A program made the translations under genes and the position numbers. The notes under the pieces were generated by a model. That model was not told where the DNA came from. It was given only the letters and a program-made list of their open reading frames with translations, and searched no databases. Of a stretch of DNA of 64,000 nucleotides, positions 46,352 to 55,435 are shown one piece after another (position 1 is the stretch's first letter; every line of letters starts with the position of its first letter). Origin of the DNA: Pseudomonas sp. GD04091 (GTDB lineage: Bacteria > Pseudomonadota > Gammaproteobacteria > Pseudomonadales > Pseudomonadaceae). The stretch is taken from assembly GCF_029836165.1 (NCBI RefSeq), contig NZ_JAOEBG010000002.1, forward strand, positions 186,001 through 250,000. The letters run 5' to 3'.

Positions 46352-47638
46352 ATGACCACCCCCGCCAAACAGATCCTGCAATCCACCCATCGCCACATCG
46401 ACAGCGCCCGCCTGTGGCAATCGCTGATGGAGTTGGCGCGCCTCGGCGCCACGCCCAAGGGCGGTGTCTGCCGCCTGGCCCTGACCGACCTCGACCGCCA
46501 GGCCCGCGACCTGTTCGTGCAATGGTGCGAGGCCGCCGGCTGCAGCGTCAGCATCGACGCGGTGGGCAACATCTTCGCCCGTCGCCCGGGGCGCAACGCC
46601 AAGCTGCCGCCGGTGATGACCGGCAGCCATATCGACACCCAGCCCACCGGCGGCAAGTTCGACGGCTGTTTCGGCGTGATGGCCGGCCTGGAGGTGATCC
46701 GCACCCTCAACGACCTGGGCGTGGAAACCGAGGCAGCGCTGGAGGTGGTGGTGTGGACCAACGAGGAAGGCTCGCGTTTCGCCCCGTGCATGATGGGGTC
46801 GGGCGTGTTCGCCGGAAAATTCACCCTTGAACAGACCCTGGCCAAGCGCGACGCCCAAGGGGTGAGCGTCGGCGAAGCACTGCACGCCATCGGCTACGCC
46901 GGTGACCGCGCCGTGCTCGGCCATCCGGTGGGCGCCTATTTCGAGGCGCATATCGAACAGGGCCCGATCCTCGAAGATCAGCACAAGACCATCGGCGTGG
47001 TGCTCGGTGCCCTCGGCCAGAAATGGTTCGACCTGACCCTGCGCGGGGTCGAGGCCCATGCCGGCCCCACGCCGATGCACCTGCGCAAGGACGCTCTGGT
47101 CGGCGCCGCCGCCGTGGTCGAGGCGGTCAACCGCGCCGCCCTCGCCCACCAGCCCCACGCCTGCGGCACGGTCGGCTGCCTGCAGGCCTATCCCGGCTCG
47201 CGTAACGTGATCCCCGGCGAAGTGCGCATGACCCTGGACTTCCGCCACCTGGAAGGCGAGCGGCTGGACGCGATGATCACCGAAGTGCGGCAGGTGATCG
47301 AAACCACGGCCGCGAAACACGGGTTGGCCTACGAACTGATTCCCACCGCCGATTTCCCGGCCTTGTACTTCGACGAGGGCTGTGTCGAGGCGGTACGCGA
47401 TTCGGCACGCAACCTGGGCCTGACGCACATGGACATCGTCAGCGGCGCTGGACATGACGCGATCTTCCTCGCCGAGCTGGGCCCGGCCGGGATGATCTTC
47501 GTGCCGTGCGAGGGTGGGATTAGCCACAACGAGATCGAGAATGCCGCGCCGGAAGACCTCGCGGCCGGCTGCGCGGTGCTGTTGCGGGCGATGCTGGCGG
47601 CGTCGGAGGCGATCGCCAACGGGCGGTTGGCGGCCTGA
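46352..47638 (+). CDS. N-carbamoyl-beta-alanine amidohydrolase / M20 amidase
   Basis: Metal-dependent amidase (428 aa) of the AllC/hydantoinase-carbamoylase family, hydrolysing the carbamoyl-beta-amino acid to beta-alanine or beta-aminoisobutyrate, CO2 and NH3. Metal-binding blocks are visible: GSHIDTQPTGGKFDG, WTNEEGSRFAPCMMGS and EAHIEQGPILED. GEVRMTLDFRH is in the middle. The start ATG 46352 has AGGAG six bases upstream. It is next to the NCS1 transporter and completes the pathway with PreTA and the hydantoinase. Confidence 0.92.
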   Translation: MTTPAKQILQSTHRHIDSARLWQSLMELARLGATPKGGVCRLALTDLDRQARDLFVQWCEAAGCSVSIDAVGNIFARRPGRNAKLPPVMTGSHIDTQPTGGKFDGCFGVMAGLEVIRTLNDLGVETEAALEVVVWTNEEGSRFAPCMMGSGVFAGKFTLEQTLAKRDAQGVSVGEALHAIGYAGDRAVLGHPVGAYFEAHIEQGPILEDQHKTIGVVLGALGQKWFDLTLRGVEAHAGPTPMHLRKDALVGAAAVVEAVNRAALAHQPHACGTVGCLQAYPGSRNVIPGEVRMTLDFRHLEGERLDAMITEVRQVIETTAAKHGLAYELIPTADFPALYFDEGCVEAVRDSARNLGLTHMDIVSGAGHDAIFLAELGPAGMIFVPCEGGISHNEIENAAPEDLAAGCAVLLRAMLAASEAIANGRLAA

Positions 47639-47684
47639 TGCCCAGGATGCGCAGCTGGTGGAAGCCGCTGCGCAGAGCGCGCTG

Positions 47685-47771
47685 CGTGGGAGCGGGCTTG
47701 CCCCGCGATGCAGGCGACAAGGTGCATGGCACCGGCGGTGCCGGTGTTCGCGAGGCAAGCCCGCTCCCACG
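47685..47771. repeat. REP pair (GCGGGCTTG class) after the amidase
   Basis: CGTGGGAGCGGGCTTGCC and GGCAAGCCCGCTCCCACG face each other across about 50 bp, with a small inner GGCACCGGCGGTGCC palindrome. It is the same class as at 31843 and 39831. Confidence 0.88.
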
Positions 47772-47884
47772 TTACATATGCACCTCCCGTGAACCTTGGT
47801 TGATACCGGTGCATGCCCCTTGCCGCAAAACTCCTGCGCACGACGGTATACTCGCCAGCCCTCGAACCGCCCTGGGAAACCGTC

Positions 47885-48385
47885 ATGCAGCAAGTCCTGC
47901 TCATCGTCGATGTGCAATCCACCTTCAGCCCCTCCGAGAAACTGGTGGATGGCATCCGTGTGCTGTCCGCGCATATCCCCACCATCGCCTCGATCGAACT
48001 GCACGACGAGCAGGTCACCCCGTTCCAGCGCCAGCTCGGCTGGCATCCGGCCCATGAAGACGTGGCCCTGGTCGAGGCCGACAAGGTGTTCGTCAAGCAT
48101 GGCTACGGCCAGACCGCCGAGACCCTCGACTACATCAAGGGCCTGGGCGTCGAACGCGTGCTGGTCTGCGGGCTGCAGACCGAAACCTGCGTGCTGGCCG
48201 CCGGCTTCGCCCTGTTCGACGCAGGCCTCACACCGACCCTGGTCACCGACCTGACCATGGGCTCTTCGCTGGACCGCTCCGGGCAGCTGGGCATCAACCT
48301 GTGGAAACACCATTTCGGCCATGTCACCACCGCCGCCGAGGTACTGGCCGGGCTGCGAGATTCGCCCCACCCCGCCCATCGGTAA
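47885..48385 (+). CDS. Isochorismatase-family cysteine hydrolase
   Basis: Small hydrolase (166 aa) with the triad of this family: Asp9 (LLIVDVQ), Lys71 (VFVKHGYG) and Cys102 (VCGLQTETCVLAAG). Related proteins include nicotinamidase, N-carbamoylsarcosine amidase and ureidoacrylate hydrolase (RutB). Its place after the pyrimidine genes hints at an amide or carbamate substrate, but a REP pair separates it from the amidase and the substrate is unknown. The start at ATG 47885 gives the normal family length. Confidence 0.85.
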   Translation: MQQVLLIVDVQSTFSPSEKLVDGIRVLSAHIPTIASIELHDEQVTPFQRQLGWHPAHEDVALVEADKVFVKHGYGQTAETLDYIKGLGVERVLVCGLQTETCVLAAGFALFDAGLTPTLVTDLTMGSSLDRSGQLGINLWKHHFGHVTTAAEVLAGLRDSPHPAHR

Positions 48386-48431
48386 TGCCCTTTGGGAGAG
48401 GGCCGACCAGCGCGTCAGCGGCGCCTGGCGA

Positions 48432-50630
48432 TCAGCTGTTCAACCCAGCTGCCCGCGCCCGTGCCGCGTGCAGCTTCTTGTAGCTCTCCACCAGACGCAG
48501 GTGGCGGTCCAGCCCTTCGAGCTGCAGGTTGGTCGGCGTCAGGCCATGGAAGCGCACGCTGCCGTCCACCGAGCCCAGCACCGCGTCCATCCGCTCATTG
48601 CCGAACATGCGCCGGAAGTTGTGCTCGTAGTCGGCCATCTCCAGCTCATCATCCAGCACCACCTCCAGCACCACGTTCAGCGCCTGGTAGAACAACCCGC
48701 GCTCGACCGTGTTGTCATTGAACTGCAGGAACATCTCGACCAGCTCCTTGGCGTCCTCGAAGCGCTGCAGCACCAGGTGGATCAGCAGCTTCAGCTCGAG
48801 GATGGTCAGCTGGCCCCACACCGTGTTGTCGTCGAACTCGACGCCGATCAGCGTGGTGATGGTGGTGTAGTCATCCACCTCGGCATTGTCCAGGCGCTTG
48901 AGCAGCAGCTTCAGCGAGCGGTTGTCGAGCTTGTGCAGGTTGAGGATGTCGGCCCGGAAACCCAGCGCGCGGTTGGTGTTGTCCCAGATCAGGTCCTCGA
49001 CCGGGTAGATCTCCGAATAGCCCGGCACCAGGATGCGGCAAGCGGTGGCGCCGAGGTCGTCGTACACCGCCATGTACACCTCCTTGCCCAGCTCCTCGAG
49101 GATGCCGAACAGGGTCTGCGCCTCCTGCTGGTTGGAGTCTTCGCCGTGGCCGGAGAAATCCCACTCGACGAACTCGAAGTCGGCCTTGGCGCCGAAGAAG
49201 CGCCACGACACCACGCCGCTGGAATCGATGAAGTGCTCGACGAAGTTGTTCGGCTCGGTCAGCGCGAGGCTGTCGAAGGTCGGCTGCGGCAGGTCGTTCA
49301 GCCCCTCGAAGCTGCGGCCCTGGAGCAGTTCGGTGAGGCTGCGCTCCAGCGCCACCTCGAAGCTCGGGTGGGCGCCGAACGAGGCGAACACGCCGCCGGT
49401 GCGCGGGTTCATCAGGGTCACGCACATCACCGGGAACTCACCGCCCAGCGACGCGTCCTTGACCAGCACCGGGAAGCCCTGCTCTTCCAGCCCCTGGATG
49501 CCGGCGACGATGCCCGGATACTTGGCCAGCACCGCCTGCGGCACGTCCGGCAGGCACAGCTCGCCTTCGAGGATCTCGCGCTTGACCGCCCGCTCGAAGA
49601 TCTCCGACAGGCACTGCACCTGCGCCTCGGCCAGGGTGTTGCCGGCGCTCATGCCGTTGCTCAGGTACAGGTTCTCGATCAGGTTGGACGGGAAGTACAC
49701 CGTCTCGCCGTCCGACTGGCGCACGAACGGCAGCGAGCAGATGCCGCGCTCCTTGTTGCCCGAGCTGGTGTCGTAAAGGTGCGAGCCGCGCAGCTCGCCA
49801 TCCGGATTGAAGATCTCCAGGCAGTATTGGTCGAGGATCTCGGCCGGCAGCGCGTCCTTGGGTCCGGGTTTGAACCACTGCTCGTTCGGGTAGTGCACGA
49901 ACGGCGCGTTGGCGATGTCCTCGCCCCAGAACTGATCGTTGTAGAAGAAGTTGCAGTTCAGCCGCTCGATGAACTCACCCAGCGCCGAAGCCAGCGCGGC
50001 TTCCTTGGTGGCGCCCTTGCCGTTGGTGAAGCACATCGGCGACTGCGCGTCGCGCACGTGCAGCGACCAGACGTTGGGCACGATGTTGCGCCACGAGGCG
50101 ATCTCGATCTTCATGCCCAGGCCTGCGAGGATCGCCGACATGTTGGCGATGGTCTGCTCCAGCGGCAGGTCCTTGCCGGGGATGTAGGTGGTGCTGTCGG
50201 ACACCGGCATCAGCAGCGCCTGGGCATCGGCGTCGAGGTTGTCGACCTCTTCGATGACGAACTCGGGGCCGGTCTGCACCACCTTCTTCACCGTGCAGCG
50301 GTCGATGGAGCGCAGGATGCCCTGGCGGTCCTTCTCGCTGATGTCCTCGGGCAGCTCGACCTGGATCTTGAAGATCTGGTTGTAGCGGTTCTCGGGGTCG
50401 ACGATGTTGTTCTGCGACAGGCGGATGTTTTCCGTGGGGATGTCGCGGGTCTGGCAGTACAGCTTGACGAAGTACGCCGCGCACAGCGCCGAGGAGGCCA
50501 GGAAATAGTCGAACGGCCCCGGGGCCGAGCCATCGCCCTTGTAGCGGATCGGCTGGTCGGCGATCACCGTGAAGTCGTCGAACTTGGCTTCAAGACGAAG
50601 GTTGTCGAGAAAATTGACCTTGATTTCCAT
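48432..50630 (-). CDS. OsmC-YcaO fusion protein
   Basis: Large cytoplasmic protein (732 aa). The N-terminal ~140 residues are OsmC-like (MEIKVNFLDNLRLEAKFDDF). The following YcaO domain (about 160-560) carries the ATP-cyclodehydratase-type pattern FTNGKGATKEAALASALGEF and EAQVQCLSEIFERAVK. The C-terminal region (about 570-730) is a helical extension. In E. coli, YcaO is linked to RimO-dependent beta-methylthiolation of ribosomal protein S12. No azole-peptide precursor or companion cyclase was seen nearby, so a housekeeping role is more likely. The start ATG 50630 was chosen over the longer frame. Confidence 0.9.
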   Translation of the reverse strand: MEIKVNFLDNLRLEAKFDDFTVIADQPIRYKGDGSAPGPFDYFLASSALCAAYFVKLYCQTRDIPTENIRLSQNNIVDPENRYNQIFKIQVELPEDISEKDRQGILRSIDRCTVKKVVQTGPEFVIEEVDNLDADAQALLMPVSDSTTYIPGKDLPLEQTIANMSAILAGLGMKIEIASWRNIVPNVWSLHVRDAQSPMCFTNGKGATKEAALASALGEFIERLNCNFFYNDQFWGEDIANAPFVHYPNEQWFKPGPKDALPAEILDQYCLEIFNPDGELRGSHLYDTSSGNKERGICSLPFVRQSDGETVYFPSNLIENLYLSNGMSAGNTLAEAQVQCLSEIFERAVKREILEGELCLPDVPQAVLAKYPGIVAGIQGLEEQGFPVLVKDASLGGEFPVMCVTLMNPRTGGVFASFGAHPSFEVALERSLTELLQGRSFEGLNDLPQPTFDSLALTEPNNFVEHFIDSSGVVSWRFFGAKADFEFVEWDFSGHGEDSNQQEAQTLFGILEELGKEVYMAVYDDLGATACRILVPGYSEIYPVEDLIWDNTNRALGFRADILNLHKLDNRSLKLLLKRLDNAEVDDYTTITTLIGVEFDDNTVWGQLTILELKLLIHLVLQRFEDAKELVEMFLQFNDNTVERGLFYQALNVVLEVVLDDELEMADYEHNFRRMFGNERMDAVLGSVDGSVRFHGLTPTNLQLEGLDRHLRLVESYKKLHAARARAAGLNS

Positions 50631-50747
50631 GCGCAGGGGTACCAGAAAACGGGCGGGAACGGAGAAATGGCGGGCATTATCCGGGATTTTTGCCGGGAAG
50701 TGTTGCTTCGGGGCTGCCGCCCGGCAGGAGCGGCCCCACACCGGCCT

Positions 50748-50960
50748 TCAGCGTAATTCGGGCCGAGGCTCCTGGCCCCTGGCGTTCTTCTTGGCGATGG
50801 CTTTCATCCGCGTCGCCGCCCGCTGCACGGTGGCCATCTTCTGCGGACGCTTCATGCCGCGCCATTTGCGGATTTCCTCGCGGGTACGGCCGCAACTGAC
50901 ACACAGCTCGCTGTTGAGCTGGCAGAGCGAGACGCAGGGGTTGTCGATGTCTTTGGCCAT
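50748..50960 (-). CDS. DUF1289 protein
   Basis: Small Cys-containing protein (70 aa). DNPCVSLCQLNSELCVSCGRTREEI fits the family's conserved N-terminal pattern with four cysteines in two pairs, which could bind a metal. The C-terminal tail is basic (KKNARGQEPR). Function is not established for the family. It lies upstream of the OsmC-YcaO gene on the same strand, 117 bp away, and divergent from the sigma-factor gene. Confidence 0.87.
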   Translation of the reverse strand: MAKDIDNPCVSLCQLNSELCVSCGRTREEIRKWRGMKRPQKMATVQRAATRMKAIAKKNARGQEPRPELR

Positions 50961-51115
50961 GGGTTGGCGGGTCCGCGAGTTGGAGTGACGTGGTGTGGAT
51001 TATACGGTGCTCGACGGGCTGTCGCTCGACACCGCCCCCCATGCAATCAAGAACCTCATGCCTGAACAAGGCTACCGGTCCAGAGACAGCACGAAGGTTG
51101 ATGGCACAATGACTC

Positions 51116-51134
51116 ACAAATGATTATCATTAGC
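51116..51134. promoter_or_regulatory. Fur box upstream of the FecI-like sigma factor
   Basis: The core TGATTATCATTA matches 12 contiguous bases of the Fur consensus, and about 15 of 19 positions agree overall. It lies about 28-46 bp before the sigma-factor start, so iron-replete Fur would block transcription. Confidence 0.8.
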
Positions 51135-51161
51135 TTTTGATTTCATCAAGTCGACCCTTCC

Positions 51162-51650
51162 ATGAACTCCAACGATGTCGTCGCCGATCTCTACCAGGCG
51201 CACAACAGCTGGCTGAAAGGCTGGCTGCAACGGCGCCTGGGCTGCTCCAGCGAAGTCGCCGACCTGGCCCAGGACACCTTCGTCAAGGTGCTGGGCCGCA
51301 ACCTCGACGGCCTGCGCGAGCCGCGCGCCTTCCTGCGCACCATCGCCCACGGCCTGCTGGTGGACAAGGTGCGGCGCAAGGCGCTGGAGCGCGCCTACCT
51401 GGCCACCCTGCAGACGCTGCCCGAGGCGCTGGCACCCTCGCCCGAGCTGACCTGCTCGCTGCTCGAAAGCCTGTATGCCCTCGACCGCCTGCTCGGCAGC
51501 CTGCCACCGAAGGTGCGCCAGGCCTTCCTGCTGTGCCAGCTGGACGGCCTGAAGTACGCCGAGGCCGCCGAGCAGCTCGGCGTGACCGTGAGCTCGGTGA
51601 AGAAGTACATGCGCACCGCCCTGCTGCACTGCCTGGAACTGCAGGCATGA
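51162..51650 (+). CDS. FecI-type ECF sigma factor
   Basis: Extracytoplasmic-function sigma factor (162 aa) of the iron-starvation group. Region 2 contains EVADLAQDTFVKVLGR and region 4 carries the HTH KYAEAAEQLGVTVSSVKKYMRTAL. It is directly followed by fecR (ATGA overlap) and preceded by a Fur box. It faces, in convergent orientation, the TonB-receptor operon ending at 52622, which lacks its own sigma/anti-sigma pair and so is the likely target. The receptor's STN domain supports this. Confidence 0.93.
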   Translation: MNSNDVVADLYQAHNSWLKGWLQRRLGCSSEVADLAQDTFVKVLGRNLDGLREPRAFLRTIAHGLLVDKVRRKALERAYLATLQTLPEALAPSPELTCSLLESLYALDRLLGSLPPKVRQAFLLCQLDGLKYAEAAEQLGVTVSSVKKYMRTALLHCLELQA

Positions 51651-52585
51651 GCTGCACGCAGCAAAGCCTCGACGCGGCCCTGGATTGGTACATCGAGCTG
51701 CGCGAAGCCCATGCCGAAGACCCCCGACGCCAGCGCTGGCAGGCCTGGCTCGACGCCTGCGACGCCAACCGGCAAGCCTGGCTACGGGTGCAGACGCTGC
51801 AGCAACGGTTGTCGGGCGACGACGGCAAGCTGCTGCTCTCGGCCTGGCGAGCGACGCCGCACACCACTTCACGGCGCGCCTTCGTCGGCAAGCTCTGCCT
51901 GCTGCTCGGCGGTGCCGGCGGCCTCGCCTATACCGGCCAACAGCTGGCCTGGCCCACACTCGGCGCCGACCTGCGCACGGCCACCGGCGAGCAACGGCGG
52001 ATGGCGCTGGACAACCAGCTGGTACTCGACATCAACACCGACACCGCCCTGGATATCCAGGCGCGGCACCACGGCACACAGCTCGCCCTGCTGCGCGGCG
52101 AGATCATGGTCGATTCGCGTCAGGCACTGCCGCTGCAGACCCAGGTGCGCAGCGGCCAGACGCTGATCCAGGCCGGCCAAGCCCGCTTTGCCGTGCGCGC
52201 CCTGGACGACCAGCCGACACGCATCTCGGTGTACCAGGGCCAGATCGGCGTGGTGCTGGCCGATGGCGAGCACAGCGTCACGGCAGGCCAGCAACTGCTG
52301 CTGAGCGCCGGCCATTTCGAGCGTATCCCCTTGCCGCTGGCCTCCGACGCCTGGACCCGGGGCCTGCTGATCAGCCAGAGCATGCCCCTGGGCGAGTTCG
52401 TCCAGGAGCTGGACCGCTACCGCCCCGGTTTCCTGCACTGCGCGTCCGAGATCGCCCAGTTGCGCATTTCCGGCTCCTTCGACCTGCATCGACCCGACGA
52501 GGTCCTGGCCACCCTGGGCCAGGTGCTGCCGGTGCGGGTGCGCTACCGTAGCCGCTACTGGGCGACGCTGGTGCCTGCGGCGTGA
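51647..52585 (+). CDS. FecR-type anti-sigma/sigma regulator
   Basis: Inner-membrane regulator (312 aa). The cytoplasmic N-terminal DUF4880-like part (LDAALDWYIELREAHAED and WLDACDANRQAWLRVQ) should bind the sigma factor. A single membrane segment (CLLLGGAGGLAYTG) follows at about 88-105. The periplasmic FecR domain (about 110-300; RTATGEQRRMALDNQLVLDINTD is near its start) would sense the receptor's STN domain. It overlaps the sigma gene by 4 bp (ATGA). Confidence 0.93.
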   Translation: MSCTQQSLDAALDWYIELREAHAEDPRRQRWQAWLDACDANRQAWLRVQTLQQRLSGDDGKLLLSAWRATPHTTSRRAFVGKLCLLLGGAGGLAYTGQQLAWPTLGADLRTATGEQRRMALDNQLVLDINTDTALDIQARHHGTQLALLRGEIMVDSRQALPLQTQVRSGQTLIQAGQARFAVRALDDQPTRISVYQGQIGVVLADGEHSVTAGQQLLLSAGHFERIPLPLASDAWTRGLLISQSMPLGEFVQELDRYRPGFLHCASEIAQLRISGSFDLHRPDEVLATLGQVLPVRVRYRSRYWATLVPAA

Positions 52586-52621
52586 GCTCAACTGCTCACC
52601 CCACTGGGAGCACACTGCCCC

Positions 52622-55435
52622 CTACCCCTGTGGTCCCGCGAAGCGCGGCGCCAGGACGAACTGCTTGGGATTGCGCCCCAACCACCGCGCCGCCAGGCGA
52701 TTGACCGTCTGCAGGTCGAGCGCACGCAGGCGTTCGGGCTCGTTGGCCAGGCCGGCAAAATCGTCATCGACCATCGCCACCTGCATCAACGCCTCGCTCC
52801 AGTACAGCGCGCTGCGCCGCTGCTGGCGCTGGTCGTTGAGCAGCGCCAGGCGCGCCTGCTGCAGTTCGCTGGCGCTGATGCCGGCATCGGCGATCCGCTG
52901 GATGACGTCACGGGCCTGGCTGGCCAGCGCCTCGGCGCGCTCGGGGGCGGCGGTGAAGTTGAGCCGCGCCAGGTAGTAGGACGACGGCAGGCGCGTGAGC
53001 AACTGGGAGAAGCCGATGGCATAGACCCCCGAGGCCTGCTCGCGGATCGTCTGGCGCAAGCGCAGGCTGGCGACCTGATCCAGCAACTGCAGGGCCAGCA
53101 CATCTTCGCCACGCCACTCGGCCGGGCTGCTGTAGAGCACGCTGACCATGCTCTTCGGGCTGCTGGACCAGGGGTAGGCCTCATTCATGGCCCGATGCAG
53201 CGGGCGCACGCCACGGTCCTGCCAGTGCGGGCGCACGTCGTCCGCACGGGGCAGGCTGGCGAGCCAGGTGCGGCTGAGCGCGCGCAGCTGCGCCACATCC
53301 GCCGGCCCGGAAATCACCAGGGTCATGCCCGGGCGCACGGCGAACAGCTCGGCATGGACACGGGCCAGTTGGGCCACCTCGAAGTGCCGCCACGGCCCTT
53401 GCGCCTCGCTGACCATGCGCTGGCCATTGGCATAGGCACTGCGGTTGATCGCATCCATGTAACGCCGCTCGGCAGGTTGGTGCTGCAGGCCCTCGGCCAT
53501 GCGCTGGCGCATCTGCTCCAGCGGCGCTGGGTCGAACCGGGCGGCCGTCAGCTTGAGGTTGAGCAACTTGAACAGCGTCTCCAGCTGGTCCGCCGGCGCC
53601 GTGCCGCGCAGGCCATGGAACAGGCTGTCGCTGAACGGCTGCAGGCGCACGCCCTGGCTGTCGGTCAAGCGCGTCAGCTGACGCGGCGAATAGGCGCCAT
53701 AGCCGCTGCGCTCGGCAAGCTGGACGGCCCAGTGCTGCTGCCCGGCCTGATCGTCGTCCTCCAGCGAGCTGCCCCCGGCCTGGCGTAGCTCCAGGCGCAC
53801 ATTGTCCTGCAGGCTGGGGTCGGCCTTGACGATGACGCGGATGCCGTTGCCCAGGCGCCACTGCACCGCACCCACTTCGCTCAGCGCGGCCATGTCGCTC
53901 AGACTACCGGGCGCAGGGGCTGCCAGGGCCAGTTCCTGGGCCGCGGCCGTCAAGGCGAAGGCTCCCGGCTGGCTGGTCTGGGCTCGCTGCCACGCGGCCT
54001 TGAAACGAGCATCGTCAAAACGCCCGGCATCGCTGTCCGGGCCGATCAAGGCCAGGCGCGGCGAGGCCTGCTGCAGCAACTCGGTGACCGCCGCACGCAC
54101 ATGATCGACACCGATCCGCGGCAACCAGTCCTCGGTCAGGGCCAGTTGCTGGCGCTTGTCGAACATCGGCATGTGGAACTCCAGTGCGTCGGCCAGGCCA
54201 TCGGCCAGCACCGGGTGCTCGTAGCGTTCCTGCCCGGCCGCCTGGCCCTGCAGCTTCTCCAGCAACCGGCGCTTGGCCGACGCCAGTTCACTGGCCGTCA
54301 CCGGCTCGATGGCCAGGCGGCGCAGTTCGGTGAACAGCCGCTCGGCGGCGCCCGGCAGGTCGTCATCGCCCAGGCGCAGCATGAACAGGTACTGGGCACG
54401 CCGGGCATCGAGCAGGGTCGAGCGCTCGGCCGTGCCGGCGCTGGCGAAACCGCCCTGCTCGACCAGCAGGTCGAGGCGTTCGTCGAGCACGCCGAGCCAC
54501 AAGGCATCGATCAGGTCACGCCACTGGCCGTTCTGGGTGTCGAGCGGCGCCGGCAGGTCGCGCTGCAAGGCGAACTGCAACAGGCGCTGGCCTTGCTCGG
54601 CGTCGAACACCTGAGTCACGCGCAGCGTCGTGTCGCCATGGAAACGCGGCGGCGTCGGATGGCCGGTCTGGCCGCGCGGCTGGGCGGAAAATGCCTGGCG
54701 GATCGCCTCGCGCACCTTGTCCTCGTCGAAGCTGCCGACCAGCACCAGGGTCATGCGCTGTGGCTGGTAGCCGTCGCGGTAATAGGCCACGGCCTGCTCC
54801 AGCGGCGCGTGGCGGATGATCGCCAGGTCGCCGATGGGGTCGCGGTGCTGATAGTCGCTGTCGGCGTAGCGTAGCGCTTCGAGCTGCTGGTTGATGCGTT
54901 GGCCGACACCCTGGCGCAGGCGCCATTCCTCGACGATCACTTCGCGCTCGGCCTCGAAGGCGGCCGGCTCGAAGCTGACCTGCCCGGCCCAGTCGGCCAT
55001 CACGCGCAGCGCCAGGTCAGTCTGGTCATCGGGCAACGACAGCTTGTACAGGGTGCTGTTGAAGCGGGTCGCGGCGTTGATGTCCGGCCCCAGGCTGATG
55101 CCCTCGCGCGCCAGCGCCTGCAAACCGGACTGGCCGGGGAAGTGGCGCGTGCCCTTGAACGCCATGTGCTCGACGAAATGCGCCAGGCCGCGCTGTTGCG
55201 CCGTCTCCTGCATCGAGCCGCTGGCCACCAGCAGGCGCAGCTCGACGCCCGGTTGCGGGCGTGGCAACAGCAGCACCCGCAGGCCGTTGTCCAGCCGGTA
55301 GTCGCGCAGCCCCGGGCGTACCGGCAACTCGCCGGTGGCGCTGGGCGTCTCGGCGCCGCCGCGGGTGTTCAGCGGCGTGGCTGCGCAGGCCACGAGGTTC
55401 AGCACGCAGGCCAGCAACAAGGTTCTAGTGAGCAT
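52622..55435 (-). CDS. M16-family zinc peptidase lipoprotein (PqqL/FusC-like)
   Basis: Periplasmic protease (937 aa) with two M16 repeats. A lipobox LVAC is near the N-terminus (Cys17), suggesting a lipoprotein. The inverted zinc site HFVEH is at residues 86-90, with the distal acidic residue in EREVIVEEW at about 163-171. The second M16 half (about 500-930) is catalytically inactive, as usual. It overlaps the 3' end of the YddA-like gene by 11 bp and lies downstream of the TonB receptor. By analogy with FusC and E. coli PqqL it would cut an imported protein substrate. Confidence 0.9.
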   Translation of the reverse strand: MLTRTLLLACVLNLVACAATPLNTRGGAETPSATGELPVRPGLRDYRLDNGLRVLLLPRPQPGVELRLLVASGSMQETAQQRGLAHFVEHMAFKGTRHFPGQSGLQALAREGISLGPDINAATRFNSTLYKLSLPDDQTDLALRVMADWAGQVSFEPAAFEAEREVIVEEWRLRQGVGQRINQQLEALRYADSDYQHRDPIGDLAIIRHAPLEQAVAYYRDGYQPQRMTLVLVGSFDEDKVREAIRQAFSAQPRGQTGHPTPPRFHGDTTLRVTQVFDAEQGQRLLQFALQRDLPAPLDTQNGQWRDLIDALWLGVLDERLDLLVEQGGFASAGTAERSTLLDARRAQYLFMLRLGDDDLPGAAERLFTELRRLAIEPVTASELASAKRRLLEKLQGQAAGQERYEHPVLADGLADALEFHMPMFDKRQQLALTEDWLPRIGVDHVRAAVTELLQQASPRLALIGPDSDAGRFDDARFKAAWQRAQTSQPGAFALTAAAQELALAAPAPGSLSDMAALSEVGAVQWRLGNGIRVIVKADPSLQDNVRLELRQAGGSSLEDDDQAGQQHWAVQLAERSGYGAYSPRQLTRLTDSQGVRLQPFSDSLFHGLRGTAPADQLETLFKLLNLKLTAARFDPAPLEQMRQRMAEGLQHQPAERRYMDAINRSAYANGQRMVSEAQGPWRHFEVAQLARVHAELFAVRPGMTLVISGPADVAQLRALSRTWLASLPRADDVRPHWQDRGVRPLHRAMNEAYPWSSSPKSMVSVLYSSPAEWRGEDVLALQLLDQVASLRLRQTIREQASGVYAIGFSQLLTRLPSSYYLARLNFTAAPERAEALASQARDVIQRIADAGISASELQQARLALLNDQRQQRRSALYWSEALMQVAMVDDDFAGLANEPERLRALDLQTVNRLAARWLGRNPKQFVLAPRFAGPQG

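Noticed and set aside
48432..50960. A thiazole/oxazole-modified peptide cluster around the YcaO gene
   Set aside because: No precursor peptide, E1-like partner or dehydrogenase was found nearby, and the OsmC-YcaO fusion is common in pseudomonads.
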